The notes below the pieces were generated by a model. The model did no database searches. It was not told where the DNA came from and was given only the letters and a program-made list of their open reading frames with translations. From NCBI GenBank assembly GCA_022559845.1, contig CM040128.1, forward strand, positions 266,978,698-267,042,697: a stretch of 64,000 nucleotides of DNA, written 5' to 3'. Position 1 is the first letter of the stretch. Each line of letters starts with the position of its first letter. Shown in pieces: positions 53,646-64,000 of this stretch. Both the position numbers and the translations under genes were made by a program. This DNA is from Amorphophallus konjac (taxonomy: Eukaryota; Streptophyta; Magnoliopsida; Alismatales; Araceae).

Positions 53646-56615
53646 CTAATCTGTGCTAGTGAGAGGTCGACTTCGCCGGCTGTCAGCCTTGTCTCCGCCT
53701 CCGGCTCCTGTGTCTCGCAGCCATGAGGGCCGTGAAGCTCGCGAACCTGACGCAGCTGGCTGGACTGTTCCCTGTCTTGCAGGAGATCGTATCATACCCA
53801 CAAGCTTTTCCATGGTGAAATGCACATCTCCCAAAGACATGAGTGACTCAGAAGGAGTCGCAGGCCTAGCTCCAACTCCTGGGGCACCTCTGCCCTGGTA
53901 CCTCCGTAGTACCCATCGTCGCAAGGCCTCTAGCTGATCGAGAGCCCGCTGCTCCCGAACCGCCATCGCCATCTCTTAAGCACGCGCCTTGACCTCTCTT
54001 TCCTTCGCCTCGGCTAGGCGACCCTCGATCCTCTAGACGGAACTCTGCTCTCCTAGGCGTCGGGTCAACTCCTCTATCCGTGCACCTTGCTCTTGCCGAA
54101 TGGCCAGGCCGGCCGCTATCTCCTTCCTCTGCAGAAAATGAACAGTCGTATAAAGAATAGGCAAAGATGATAAAGAAGAGAACTACTTTCAGTTGAGTAC
54201 TAGGTTCTCACCGCCTCGGCTAGCTCGGCCTCTCGCTCCTCGGCTCGCTCAATAGCCCCGGATAGGCGATCCTCCAGCTCCTCCAGGGCACCGGCACGAG
54301 ATGAAGGTCCAGCATCCCCTCCTGCTCTCACCCGCACGTAGGCCAATTCTCCTCGCTGGCACGGCAAGGGGCAACTGGTTAGTCAAGCTCAATCAATTCC
54401 AATTCCAAATCTTTCAATTTTTTCTTGATTTACCATCTCTCGGATCTCGTGTCACAAGTTCACTATCGTCTGATTAAGGACACTTATCCGATCCTTGAGT
54501 ATCTTCACACTCTCAGTCTCCGACATCTGCACACCACAGTCCCAAGCTCACTTAGCACTTTGCTTAAAACAAGAAACATCACAATTGAAAGCTAAAAGAG
54601 CTACTCACCTCTTGGGTGTCGAGACGAAGCCGTCTGGCATACCGGTCCTGATAGTCTGCCAAGTAAACCTCGCTACTCCTCACGGTCCGGTCATGCTCCA
54701 GTGAGGGGCCGTCCTATAGTGCCTCAGCCTCTCTGCGGTAGCGGGAGGCCCAATCCTAATCGCTCGCCGAAGTCCGGCGACGTCCCCGATCCGATTCATG
54801 CTCAGTTGAAATCGCCACTGGCAGCTGGTCCCATCCCAGGGTCCTCTGCACTAGGCGAAGGAAGAGTGGCTCCCTCAGGTTCACGCAGAATAGCATTGTA
54901 TCCCTGTGGAACCAAGCTCGCCCCTCCCTCACCCAAGGCTGGGTAAAGATGTCCTATGTCGTGTAAGGGGTCCAAATCACCTGCCACACATCAAAGAAAA
55001 AATGAACACCTTGCTAATTGAGTACACGACAAATGCTAAAGCAAATCACACAACTCTTTTCCAAAACACTCACCCGGTGGGGAGGGTACTCATCTAGTGA
55101 TGTCCTGAGGTCGGAGAGTCTAGTGGCCACTAAGCGCCGATCCCGGACCATCTCCCATCTAGCCATCAAGGGAACCACCTGCATTAGGGCTCGCGGGATC
55201 TTGTCGCGACCTAGAGGGAACCGAGTGTACCCCCAAATCTGAAACCACAAAGAGCAATTAATCAATCAGTCAAACTTTTGAATCGACATGCCTAGAAGGG
55301 GTAGACTTATACCTGTAAGAAGGGCATGAAACCTCCCAGGTTCCCTAAACCTGGGCGTACCGGGTCCAAGTGGGCGAAGAGGTGCGCCAGCATCGCCCTC
55401 CCCCACGCAAACTGAGGTCCCTGTTCTAGATCCCGCACCAGTAAGAGATACTTCAGATTCACCTTATTTGATGCGGTAGCAAACATCAGTCTCCCGAAGA
55501 AGTACAAGAAGAAGAGTCGCAACTCCTGCTGCTCGCTCCTCCCCTGTGATCTGAGTCTCTACCTCACTGGCCCTAAGTACGCGTCCAAGTCCTCTAGCGG
55601 CCCGCGTGCCATTTTCGCGAGCCCCATCGCGGCACTGATCTTCCCGGGTGGAAGACTGGTCACTGGTCTCCTCGATTGAACCAGATGTGGCCCGAGCAAG
55701 CCCTCTATCTCCTCATGATAATCTCTCAGCTCGCGACCGAGCACCGGGGCCCCCGCCACTAGCAACCCCGTCAAGAAAGCCACATCCTCAAGCGTGGGTA
55801 TCATGTGACCCCACGGCATCACAAACGCTCTGCAGCTGTCCATCCATCTCTTTCGTATCGCCGTCAGGAAGGTGGCGTCCACCTGGAAGGGCCGGATCCT
55901 GAAGAACGGGCCAAAGCCCATTCTATCCACTCTCTCTCGCTGCCCAAGAAGAAGGGCATGGTACCAAGCCCATACCAAGTCCCATGTGACTCGGGCTCGT
56001 ATCCTCCTTGGACCCTGCATACATTAAAAGAAGAAACACAAAATAAATCATTAGATCTTCCAAGCCATTCCACTTCTTTTTCTCACATTTTCTTCACTTC
56101 CACAAACCCTGGGAGCAGGGCGACCAAAGTGTTGGTCGCCTATGCCTCTGGGCGGCCAAACCCCTGGCCGCCCTCACCCCAGCACTGGGCGACTAGCGAC
56201 CTGGCCGCCCAGGCTGGTGGGAGACCAGGACCCTGGCCGCCCACTGGTTTCACCCCTCTCCAAGCCTTCCTCCAACATCCGCCTCCCCATTACACACAAA
56301 CACAAAGAAGATCTGATGAATGCCAAGCAAGGGTACGAAGCCTACCTTCCCGGGCTGCCCTCCCTTCTCTTGATCGGCTTCGTCATCATCCAAACCCTCG
56401 CCATCATCATCATCTTCATCGTCCTCTCCTGCCGGTCCCTCGTCGGGGATGGCTTCTTCTCCATCACTCTCATCACCTCTGTTCTCCTCCAAGTCTGCAG
56501 AGACTGTGGCCGAAGAAGATGGGCTCCATGTAGCTTCAATCTCCTCTTCCTCCTCACTTGATGAAGAGGGATCGAGCACAATTTCATAACGAGCTCTTCT
56601 ACTTCTCCCCGTCAC
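53646..56615 (-). pseudogene. Antisense gene 1 of element B: PMD and coiled-coil protein (7 exons)
   Basis: Exons (- strand): 56615-56346, 56014-55313, 55238-55074, 54980-54609, 54526-54434, 54355-54212, 54128-53646; GT-AG borders, all lengths divisible by three, phase 0. Exons 3, 5 and 6 are 165, 93 and 144 bp, exactly as in A and D although the sequences are very different. The short 63-bp exon of A/D is missing. Exon 1 is Asp/Glu-rich; exon 2 has the PMD-like PWGHMIPTLEDVAFLTGL; exons 5-7 are charged coiled coil. Damage: the start codon reads GTG, TAG at 55559-55561 and 54954-54956, and further stops in exons 4, 5 and 7. Confidence 0.75.
56118..56242. repeat. Hairpin array, B type, in intron 1 of antisense gene 1
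   Basis: GGGCGACCAA/TTGGTCGCC, GGGCGGCCA/TGGCCGCCC and GGGCGAC/TGGCCGCCC stem-loops in tandem, inside the intron 56345-56015: the same intron that carries arrays in A and D. Confidence 0.85.
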
Positions 56616-56720
56616 TCAAATTAGAGGATCTAAGTGGCTAGAATCTCACTCAAGCAAGGATCCTACGCTCCAAGTTCTCTAACTCTCAAGACGTCCACAA
56701 CAAGGGTAGCCCAAATGAAG

Positions 56721-56818
56721 GGGGCGGCCAACCCTTTTAACCAACCCTCAAAGCAGAGGGCGGCCAAGGTCCTGGCCGCCCAGCCTTTAGTGAAGGCGAC
56801 CAAGACCCTGGCCGCCCT
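56721..56818. repeat. Hairpin array, B type, between antisense genes 1 and 2
   Basis: GGGCGGCCAA.../...CTGGCCGCCC pairs and GGCGACCA/TGGCCGCC. It occupies the gene 1 promoter side (56616-57034), as in A and D; the rest of that interval is A-rich with no gene. Confidence 0.82.
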
Positions 56819-57034
56819 CCTCTTTGTTCAGCCAAAAAAAAATGAAAAAAATGGAAAACCAACAAAAATTCATGCAAATTAGATCACAAATCCATCCACA
56901 CAACTTTCTTTCATCCATTTAGTTCCATAACCATTCATTCAATCATTTTCCCTAAAGAAAAGAGCAAAAATACAAAAAAATAGTTTATTTATCTTAACAT
57001 AATCCTAAGAAAGAAAAATATTGAATAACTCTAA

Positions 57035-58446
57035 TCAGGCCCGCCTCCTCATGAAGAATTCATTCACCGTTGGCCTGAAGCTTTGAAGGTAGCTCACGTA
57101 GCGCCTCAAGTCATCTTTGTCCTCTTCCACATCCACTTTAGCCTTCACCGTGGTGGCATGGCACCTCCACGCCTTCCCGATATTGCCTAGTCACTGTCGA
57201 TCCGCGTCGGTCCCCAGAAGGCGCTTGGCAATCAATCCTCCTTGTGAACCTGCCCATGGGATCCATCTGGATAACCCCACCTGGCGATGGCAGCGGTGCC
57301 CTTGGTACAACACCAAGTCCTCGGCCCCCACAAGCCATAACTCCCACTCGGATGATCCACGCACTTTAAACTCCTCATGTCGATACATCATCGGCACGGA
57401 CACAAAATCATCCTCATATAGGAAATTTAGGTAGTCGCGCCAGTCGTCTCTCATTTTCAATAGTGATGTCTTGCATATCACTTGATCCTCAGGACCAAAG
57501 ATGGCCCTCGCAGGGTAGATGGCACTCTTCTCAAAGATCCTGGAGGTAGTGGTCGCCTCGCTGTCAAAATCAAAACTCAAGTGGATTTTCATCCATAGCT
57601 GCAGAAGGTATAAACTCCCCATGGCGCTGCCACCTAGGCTCATCTGAGTCAGCCCGCAGTACATGTGAGCCAGCACGGCTCGAGAAAGAGAATGTCCCGT
57701 CCACAAGAGAGTCAAGGGCCCTACATGCTCTCGCCTCAGCACGTCGCCAGACGTTGGAAAGAGTAGCGCCCCGCCTGATCATAATGTCACGCCTTGCATC
57801 AGTCGATCGACACCCACTTCTTTATCCTTCACATGGCTCACAAGCCATCCTGCTAACCGGTCAACTAAGATCCCTCGTTGGTCCGTCATCCGACGAACCT
57901 CGCGCTTGTCTCTTACAATTTCTGCCAGTATCTCATTCCAGGGAGGAAGGTCGATCAGCTCGCCCACCTCCAAGTCCCCCCACTGGAAGATGAAATCCAG
58001 TTCTTCTACCAGCACCGAGGCTTCGAACTCAGAGAAGACAAAGGTGTGTGTATCCGGATGCCATAGCTCGATCAATGCCTCTAATGATTCCCAGTTCCAC
58101 CACATGCTGTTGAAGCGCTTCGCCATGATGACCAACCGGATCAGATGCCACTGATGCATGAATACCCTCATGGCGGGAGTAATCATATCCATTAAATCTT
58201 GAAGCCAGCCGTAGCGACGGGCATGCCTCGCCCCATGAAAAGCAGGCACGGGCTGCATCATTTAAGAGGAAGAGAAGAAGAGATCAAGCAATAAACATGT
58301 CAAACCCTATCCAAAACAAAAACAACAAAAATAATTTTGTTCACAAACCATACCTTGCCCTGCTTCACGAGATGGCTCAGGTGGCCGAGCATGTCAGAGA
58401 GAACACCCAGCTCGTGATCTTTTGATGGGGTGGAAGAAGACGCCAT
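57035..58446 (-). pseudogene. Antisense gene 2 of element B: PMD-like protein
   Basis: Exon 1 is 58446-58354 (ATG, 31 codons, MASSSTPSKDHELG); exon 2 starts at 58252 and ends with TGA at 57035-57037; the intron is GT-AG and phase 0. Exon 2 carries ALIELWHPDTHTFVF and ASVLVEELDFIFQW, the same signature as gene 2 of A and D, and a C-terminus FRPTVNEFFMRRRA replacing their LRPKVA. Breaks: a frame change near 57775 and a TGA at 57191-57193. Exon structure, order and orientation match A and D. Confidence 0.68.
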
Positions 58447-59806
58447 TGTCTATTCTTCCTTTGGAACCACTCCTTTGCTTCAATCCTTCGATCAACTCTG
58501 GAGTAAACCATGCCCCGTAGCCCCTTATAGGTTAAGAGTCCCCCCTGGCTTGAACTCCCATGGTTTGGGATAAGACCAGGGAGGGCGGCCAAACCGATGG
58601 CCGCCCACCCCGGCCTGGGCGACCAGCACCCTGGCCGCCCAGCCCCTGGGGTAGCCAACCAACTAGTCCCCCTTGTTCTCTTCTTTGTGAAGCTATGCTC
58701 AATCGATTATACATGGTTTGTTGTGATAGATTAATAGTTCATTGAATTAAATGTCTTTATTGTCATATTCCTATTATCATTGATGAACTTTACTGACGTT
58801 GCTAATGCAGCTGCAGGTCTCCACATTCATGGGACCAAAAGGCGACAAGACCTTGTTACCTTGCATATTCGGTAGAATGCTGGAGGCTAATAGCTTCCGG
58901 CGTATAAACTCCGAGTTCCTATCTAAAAAAAACCATGAAGAGTTTATACTCTTTAAGCTATTCGATGGCCGCCTGCTGCCTAACACGGGATGACGGACTT
59001 CCCGAATTCTCGACTATGCTTAATTACAATGTGGGACGATGGACCCTATCCGGGATCCGGACCACGTCTGTCACCAAGTATAGGATGACAGACTTCTTGA
59101 ACTCTTGACCGATTTGTTCGGAGGCAGGCAAATAAATCCTCCGGCTTTGCATTAGATAGGTTTTTATTTTAAACCCAGTATGCATCATATAGGTTTTTTT
59201 TAGCCCCATTTGAAAGAAAAATCCAAAAAAAAGATAGATGCAAAAAGAAAACAAAAATGCATGCATTTCATCTGGAAGCTGTGATGCAGAAGCAGGGAGG
59301 CCACGTTGATCTGACCAACCCAGGGTCTTTTGGTCTCCGCATCAGTTTCTTTGAGTCTCTCGATTCTTGCCGAATTCGCGCGAATGAGTCTATGTAATTC
59401 CACTCCGATTTGATCAGCAGAAAATGTGTTTTATGCAAGACCGTTTTGAGTACCTCGCGATTCAACGAGTCATTGTATTCCCTTATCCTGATACCTTTTT
59501 ACTTAACTTTGTTTAGGTCTTGTATCTCCTTGAGCACTGGATGCGACCATCCCCTCAAGTCCCGCACAGCGACATGCTAGGGGGCCCCACGTGGCTGCAG
59601 ATACAAGTCCTCCATTGACTGTCCTTCTTTACCTTTGCCAATGACTTATTTGATTACTTGGTGCTCACGCGACCCTGTGTGAAGCTTGTTTTCCGCTCAA
59701 GAATCTCTTTGAGCGTGTTGCCCTCATTAGGCTTGTTTCTTTACCGAAACATCCATTTATCAGTCCGCCGGGCTCCCTTGCAAAACGGGCGTTCCGGAGG
59801 GGTATT
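58447..59806. other. Spacer between antisense gene 2 and 3' LTR of B
   Basis: No gene is seen. Contains a B-type hairpin pair (58583-58640), a duplicated motif GATGACGGACTTCCCGAATTC / GATGACAGACTTCTTGAACTC (about 58990 and 59086), the conserved CATGCA block at 59173-59192 and, at its end, a purine-rich stretch (GGAGGGGTATT) serving as a poor polypurine tract. Confidence 0.55.
58583..58640. repeat. Hairpin pair, B type, upstream of antisense gene 2
   Basis: Perfect 9-bp stem GGGCGGCCA (58583-58591) / TGGCCGCCC (58598-58606), followed by GGGCGACCA/CTGGCCGCCC. Confidence 0.88.
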
Positions 59807-60755
59807 TGTAGACGCCTGATTTCGAACATCCCGCGGATCCCCAATGGGCCCTCGTGTGAATGACGCTTGATTGTTGTACTCATTTTTACCGATGTTTGAG
59901 TTTTAAGCCCAGCCCATAGCCCCTTGGTTATTGGGCCTCGTCCATAAGGGGCCCAACACCATAGGTCTGGGCGGCCAAGGTCCTGGCCACCCCCAGTCAT
60001 GGGCGACCAGGGCAATGGTCGCCCTCCCCAGGAAGGTGGCCAGAGTGCTGGCCGCCCTCCTCCTCAAGGTGGCCAACGATTTGGCCACCTTCCCCATGTT
60101 TACTCGGTCAAAGAACGTGGCCCAGCTCGTGGCCACATTCTCTCCCTCGTTCTGCACGATCTCCACCCACGTTTTGTAACTCCCGGCTTGTTGAACCAAA
60201 ACTCCACCACCTCCAGTACGAGAGAGGGGGAGAGGGGAATTTTGGGGCAGAGGGTGGAGAGATTCGGGAAGAGGAGTTTTTTCCGAGAGTTGACACGGAG
60301 GAGAAGGGAGAACTCACAGAACTTCGTCCCGGAGGCTACTCCTTTTTTCTTCAACCTGGTTTGAACTTCTCTACCTCTCATCTTCTGCTTCTTATGTGCA
60401 TCTCGACTTCCAGGTGAGTATAGCATCGAATGTAGCATCCTCCTAGACCCAACGTAAGAGGTTTTCTTCTTAAAAAATAAAGGGGAGGTGCATGGTCGAA
60501 AGTCTCGGCCATCCTTCCTTCCCACACCCCAGGTACTTTGGCCACCAGTTTCTTACGTATTTCTAGTTGTTAGATCACATACTGCACTCCAAGTTCACTA
60601 ATGGTTTTCTTTTCTGTGTTTTTCTGAGCTACGTTGCAGGACTTCGGCACAAGGGACGAGCAGGGCTCCTTGACCTTGGCCGGCCGAGGATGAGGAAGAG
60701 GAAACCCACATCTCTTCATCTTGAATATCTCCCCTGTTAGTATTGGTGTGCTACA
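59807..60755 (+). repeat. 3' LTR of element B (about 949 bp, end uncertain)
   Basis: Starts TGTAGACGCC, like A's TGTAGACACGCC. It contains a B-type hairpin array and GGCCGGCC (60678-60685) at the place where A and D have ATCGGCCGGCCGAT. The end ...GTGCTACA at 60755 is chosen for its CA terminus and its distance from that palindrome; the 5' LTR needed to confirm it is outside the window. Confidence 0.65.
59969..60137. repeat. Hairpin array, B type, in 3' LTR
   Basis: GGGCGGCCAAG/CTGGCCACCC, GGGCGACCA/TGGTCGCCC, GGTGGCCAG/CTGGCCGCC, GGTGGCCAA/TTGGCCACC and CGTGGCC/GGCCAC. The arms change in matched pairs (GGCGGCC, GGCGACC, GGTGGCC). Confidence 0.85.
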
Positions 60756-61547
60756 GGCCAATTTAGGGTCGGGTAGACCCGATAGATGTACGATCTTGTT
60801 CATTATTAATAAAGTGGTATTTGAGCGTAAATATGCGATTGTGTATTACTTTACGATATCCCTAGGATATGTGGTTGTAAAGTCAGCTCGAGATGGGATC
60901 TCGAACATGAGACTGACTTTACATGGACGCATACCTTAAACTATTCCTGGTTTGAGGGTAATCACTCGGGGACTTTGATTACCTATTGAACCAGTACACA
61001 TGATGTGTTAGTGACCAGTCTCATGGTCATTGGTGCGGGGCACCAACACATATGTGTAGGTGTAAGTCCTGGGAGGAAGTGCACTGAACTGATCCGCTAT
61101 TTGATCTTCAGATGGTTGATTATAGCTAATGTCAACTGAAGATCCAACGGTCTCAGTAGTATCGTTGGTCCTTTGACCTGAGACATTGATCGGATCTTAC
61201 ACGAGGACTGGAATGATTTAATTACTTGGCCAAGTGACTTTAACCATAAGTCATGAGTTGCCGAGTCATTAACCACTCCAGAATACGTGTGAAGATCATC
61301 AATGGTCAAAAGGGGATCGCTCACTGTCGGGTATATATCAGACAGTTAATGGGTCATGACATTGACACTCCGTTAAATCCCTGGCCAGGGTCGTGTGAGT
61401 TCGTTTAGAACGGACGTCATACACTTGAGTTGATGAACCAAGTACAGTTGTGAAGAGTGAAGACCAGGAGCAGGAGAGCTTCCCGGAACTGAGCTTCTCC
61501 CGCCACCGGATCTGAGCTTCGTGTCCTCGTTCAGCCCCTGGCTGGCT
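60756..61547. other. Unassigned sequence between element B and the LINE
   Basis: No gene, hairpin array or LTR boundary is recognised. It could be target DNA, the 5' untranslated region of the LINE, or part of another element. Its right end is GC-rich just before the LINE ATG. Confidence 0.5.
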
Positions 61548-62996
61548 ATGGCCGGCGAGGAGGGGGAGCCTCCTGTTCCACCGGCCCTCCCTCCTGGCCC
61601 TCGTCGGTCTTTCGCACAGGTTCTCATTGATTCCAATAGGAAGGTGAAGGTAGCAATCCCTGTCAAGGCTCCGAGTTTTACTGATCTTGGAGAGCCGGCG
61701 GTCTTTTTCTCGAAGGAGGATGTGCAAACCTCTCTGATACCGCTTTCCTTTTCCATCGTGGCAAAATGTTCTTACGGGAGACCAGCGATCCCGGAGATCA
61801 AGAGCTGCTTAAAGCAGAGGCTTTCACTTGGTTCGAATTTTGTGGTAAGAAAACTTAACCAGCAACATCTTATGTTACGTTTTGAACGCGAGGCAGATTT
61901 CATGAAGCTATTGATGCAGAAAAACCTGTATATCAAAGGTTTCTTGTTCCGGTTCTTCCGGTGGACACAGGATTTTGATTTCGATTCAGATCCACCGATG
62001 GTCCCGGTTTGGATTAGCTTTCCAGATTTGCCTGTTAATCTTTACCATGAAGACTATCTTCACTCTATTGCTGGTAATTTTGGCAATGTCCTTCGCATTC
62101 ATGAGAGAACTTTGGCAATGTCAGATACTGTAGAGGCATTGGTGTGTATAGAAATGGATTTAGCAGCTCCGCGGAAGGAAAGACTGTGGATAGATTTGGC
62201 AGGCCAGGGCTATTGGCAGGCTGTTAGCTATCATCGTGTTCCCCATCTCTGTTCATTTTGTCATAAGCTTGGTCACGAAGAATCAAGCTATAGGAAGAAG
62301 CTTGGAAGCAAGGGCCGTAATCCCACCCAGCCTTTAGCCCCTCCAAAGACCTTTAAGGCGATATACAGGCCCTGTATAGTGGACACACAACATGCTCGAT
62401 AGGAGTCCTCTCAGGGGAACAGTTTTGCGATTCTTCAATTAATGGAAGATGGGGTGATTCAAGACTCTTCTGAATTTGTAAGCAGGGAGCAGCCTTGCTG
62501 TAGTATCCATACTGCAGCTGGTATGGAGTTGTGTGTTTCGGAACCAGGTTCCTCGCACCAACTAGTGTCATTGGGAGGAATTGATCCTGGTCCTCTTCAG
62601 TCTGTTGGTGTGGAGCTTCCTTCAAACCAAATTGGCGTCCAGTTATCAAAAGGTGGATTGAAAGTACCAGTGCAGGTAACAAAGTGTAAAGACAATCAGG
62701 CTAACGATGGAGTTGAAAGTAGTTCTATTACACTTGTCTCTGTTTTGGAGGAACTAGCGGTAGCAGATGGTGGGATCTTGCATAGTCAGACTTTAGAAGC
62801 CAAGGAGGTTGTAGACCTGTCGAAGGTACAAGAAGCTGGCAAAGCTGTGGCTGAAAGGGCAAATTTGGATAATTCTCTTATGCAGACCTGTGGGATAGGA
62901 AGGGGTGAAAAAAGCAGGCGGGTGGATAAAGAAGGGTGTATGGTGACAAGATCTAGAGCTAGATCTGCCGAAGACCCAAGACCATCATCTCAATGA
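61548..62996 (+). pseudogene. LINE ORF1: DUF4283 and zinc-knuckle protein
   Basis: ATG at 61548 (MAGEEGEPPVPP); the frame is open upstream but without a better ATG. A DUF4283-type nucleic-acid-binding domain spans residues ~55-215 (FSIVAKCSYGRPAIPEIK, FFRWTQDFDFD, VPVWISFPDLP). A zinc knuckle CSFCHKLGHEESSY follows near residue 240, with its last cysteine replaced by Tyr. TAG at 62400-62402 interrupts the frame, which then continues (GNSFAILQ) to TGA at 62994-62996. ORF1 proteins bind the LINE RNA. The family is also found in host genes, but the adjacent endonuclease settles the LINE call. Confidence 0.87.
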
Positions 62997-64000
62997 TAAG
63001 TCCCATTTTAATATAGAACATAAGAGGAGTGGGGAACTCAGGTTCTCGGGAAAGCCTTAAGAGATTAGTGCACAGAAATAAGCCTTTGCTAGTGGCAATC
63101 AGTGAGCCAATGCTCGCGGCCAATAAAGCTCTGAAGCTAGGTAGATACATAAATTTGCCTAAGTATGCAGTTAATTCTTCAAATGTCTCAAAAATCTGGT
63201 TGTTTTGGCATGACAGTTGTAACTTGGAGTTTATTTCCTCTTCTGCTCAGCAAGTCACTCTTGGTTTGAAAACTGGAAATGCTATCTCTGCGTATTATTC
63301 TTTTGTATATGCCTCCTGTGATCCTCAGCTCAGATTGGAATTATTCAATGAGTTAATTTCCTTCTATGCCTCTGTTTCGGTTCCTTGGGTTATTGGTGGT
63401 GACTTCAATTGTGTTATGAGGCCTTCAGAGAAGATGGGGGGTAGCCCCAGCTTCAGCTCCCATGACTGAATTCAATGCCTTTGCTTGCTCGGTAGGATTA
63501 TTGGATGCTGGTTTTTCAGGGATGGGTATGATATGGTCTAATAACAGAACTGGTCCAGCCAACATCAGAGCCAGACTGGACAGGATTCTGATTAATAGTC
63601 AATGCCAGTCAGTAATGCCCCATCTGATAGTTAAGCACCTTCCGAGGGGTCCCTCTGACCATGCTCCATTGCTGCTCCTTAGTGACAACTGCTCTTCAGG
63701 GCCCTCCAGGTTTATTTTTCAGAAAATGTGGACTTCTCATAACTATTTTCTGCAAGTAATAGTTCAGGTGTGGGATCAGATTCAGGACCATCCAAATGCT
63801 ATGGTCAGATTGTCTAATAAGCTGAAGGCAGTCAAGACTGCTCTTAAGAAGTGGAATAAAGAGGTGTTTGGTGATGTCACACAAAATGTCAGACAAGCAG
63901 AAACGGATGTGGAGTTAAAACAGCTTGCCTTTGATCAAACTCCCTCATCTGAAAACAGAAGTGTCTTGAATGCAGCTAATGCAGCCCTGCGACAGGCACT
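62993..64000 (+). pseudogene. LINE ORF2: apurinic-type endonuclease domain (3' end outside window)
   Basis: ATG at 62993-62995 overlaps the ORF1 stop. The usual WN(V/I)RG start motif reads TAG-NIRG (stop 63014-63016). Endonuclease residues follow: E in ISEPM, D and N in GGDFNCV near 63400, and SDHAPLL near 63655. A frame change near 63455-63466 separates the first half from the second. The frame then continues to the window edge (KKWNKEVFGDV), the linker before reverse transcriptase. Confidence 0.87.

Larger units (their letters stand above)
48643..60755 (+). mobile_element. Element B, right part: reverse transcriptase to 3' LTR
   Basis: Carries reverse transcriptase, RNase H remnant, aRH, integrase, a spacer, two antisense genes and a 3' LTR beginning at 59807. 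Same architecture as A and D, but much more diverged and more decayed. The right end (60755) is my best reading of a ...GCTACA terminus and is uncertain. Confidence 0.85.
61548..64000 (+). mobile_element. L1-type LINE (5' part, runs off the window)
   Basis: Two ORFs in LINE order: a DUF4283/zinc-knuckle ORF1 and an endonuclease-bearing ORF2 overlapping it by ATGA. The reverse transcriptase would lie right of the window. Both ORFs carry nonsense codons and ORF2 a frameshift, so this copy is dead. Confidence 0.88.

Noticed and set aside
60756..61547. A further LTR or a host gene promoter
   Set aside because: No TG...CA borders, primer site, coding continuity or repeat partner could be found in the window, so it is left unassigned.

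Overview
The window is plant nuclear DNA, very probably from a flowering plant with a large, repeat-rich genome. No ordinary host gene is recognisable. Almost every base can be assigned to five transposable elements that are stacked inside one another. I call them A, B, D, E and a LINE. The plant call rests on Tat-lineage and Tekay-lineage Ty3/gypsy elements, a DUF4283-type LINE, plant mobile domain (PMD) genes, GT-AG introns and a telo-box.

Layout. Element B is a Tat-type giant Ty3/gypsy element on the + strand and the oldest layer; its left end is outside the window. Its body is at 15219-17557 and resumes at 48643-60755. Element A (1-15218, + strand, 5' end outside the window) inserted into B's gag-protease region. 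Element E is a Tekay-type chromovirus on the - strand (17558-20658 and 41770-48642). It inserted into B's reverse transcriptase and is flanked by the 5-bp duplication ATTTT. Element D is a complete 21.1-kb Tat-type element on the - strand (20659-41769), close kin of A. It inserted into E's integrase and is flanked by the duplication CCGTC. To the right, 61548-64000 is a decayed L1-type LINE running off the window, and 60756-61547 is unassigned.

Gene content. A, B and D share one architecture: gag, protease and G-patch in one frame; then reverse transcriptase, a degenerate RNase H, a second 'archaeal-type' RNase H (aRH) and integrase in another frame; then two genes on the opposite strand before the 3' LTR. 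Antisense gene 1 has 7-8 exons, all introns in phase 0, and encodes an acidic N-terminus, a PMD-like domain and a coiled coil. Antisense gene 2 has two exons and encodes a second PMD-like protein. In A, gene 1 reads open through all eight exons (812 codons) although the reverse transcriptase of the same copy is broken. The other copies of both genes carry breaks.

Unexplained structure. The noncoding parts of A and D (LTRs, 5' leader, intron 1 of gene 1, spacers around the antisense genes) are filled with more than 70 short stem-loops of about 20 bp. Their arms are ACGCCCT-like and AGGGCGT-like, their loops vary, and the arms covary. Element B has the same kind of array in the same positions with a different stem (GGGCGGCCA / TGGCCGCCC). 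Element E has a third type in its LTRs (GTAACGCACC / GGTGCGTTAC). I saw none in the gag-pol coding regions. These family-specific hairpin swarms, together with conserved antisense PMD genes in the three Tat copies, are the best candidate here for an undescribed system, for example element-encoded proteins that recognise family-specific noncoding motifs. That function is inference.
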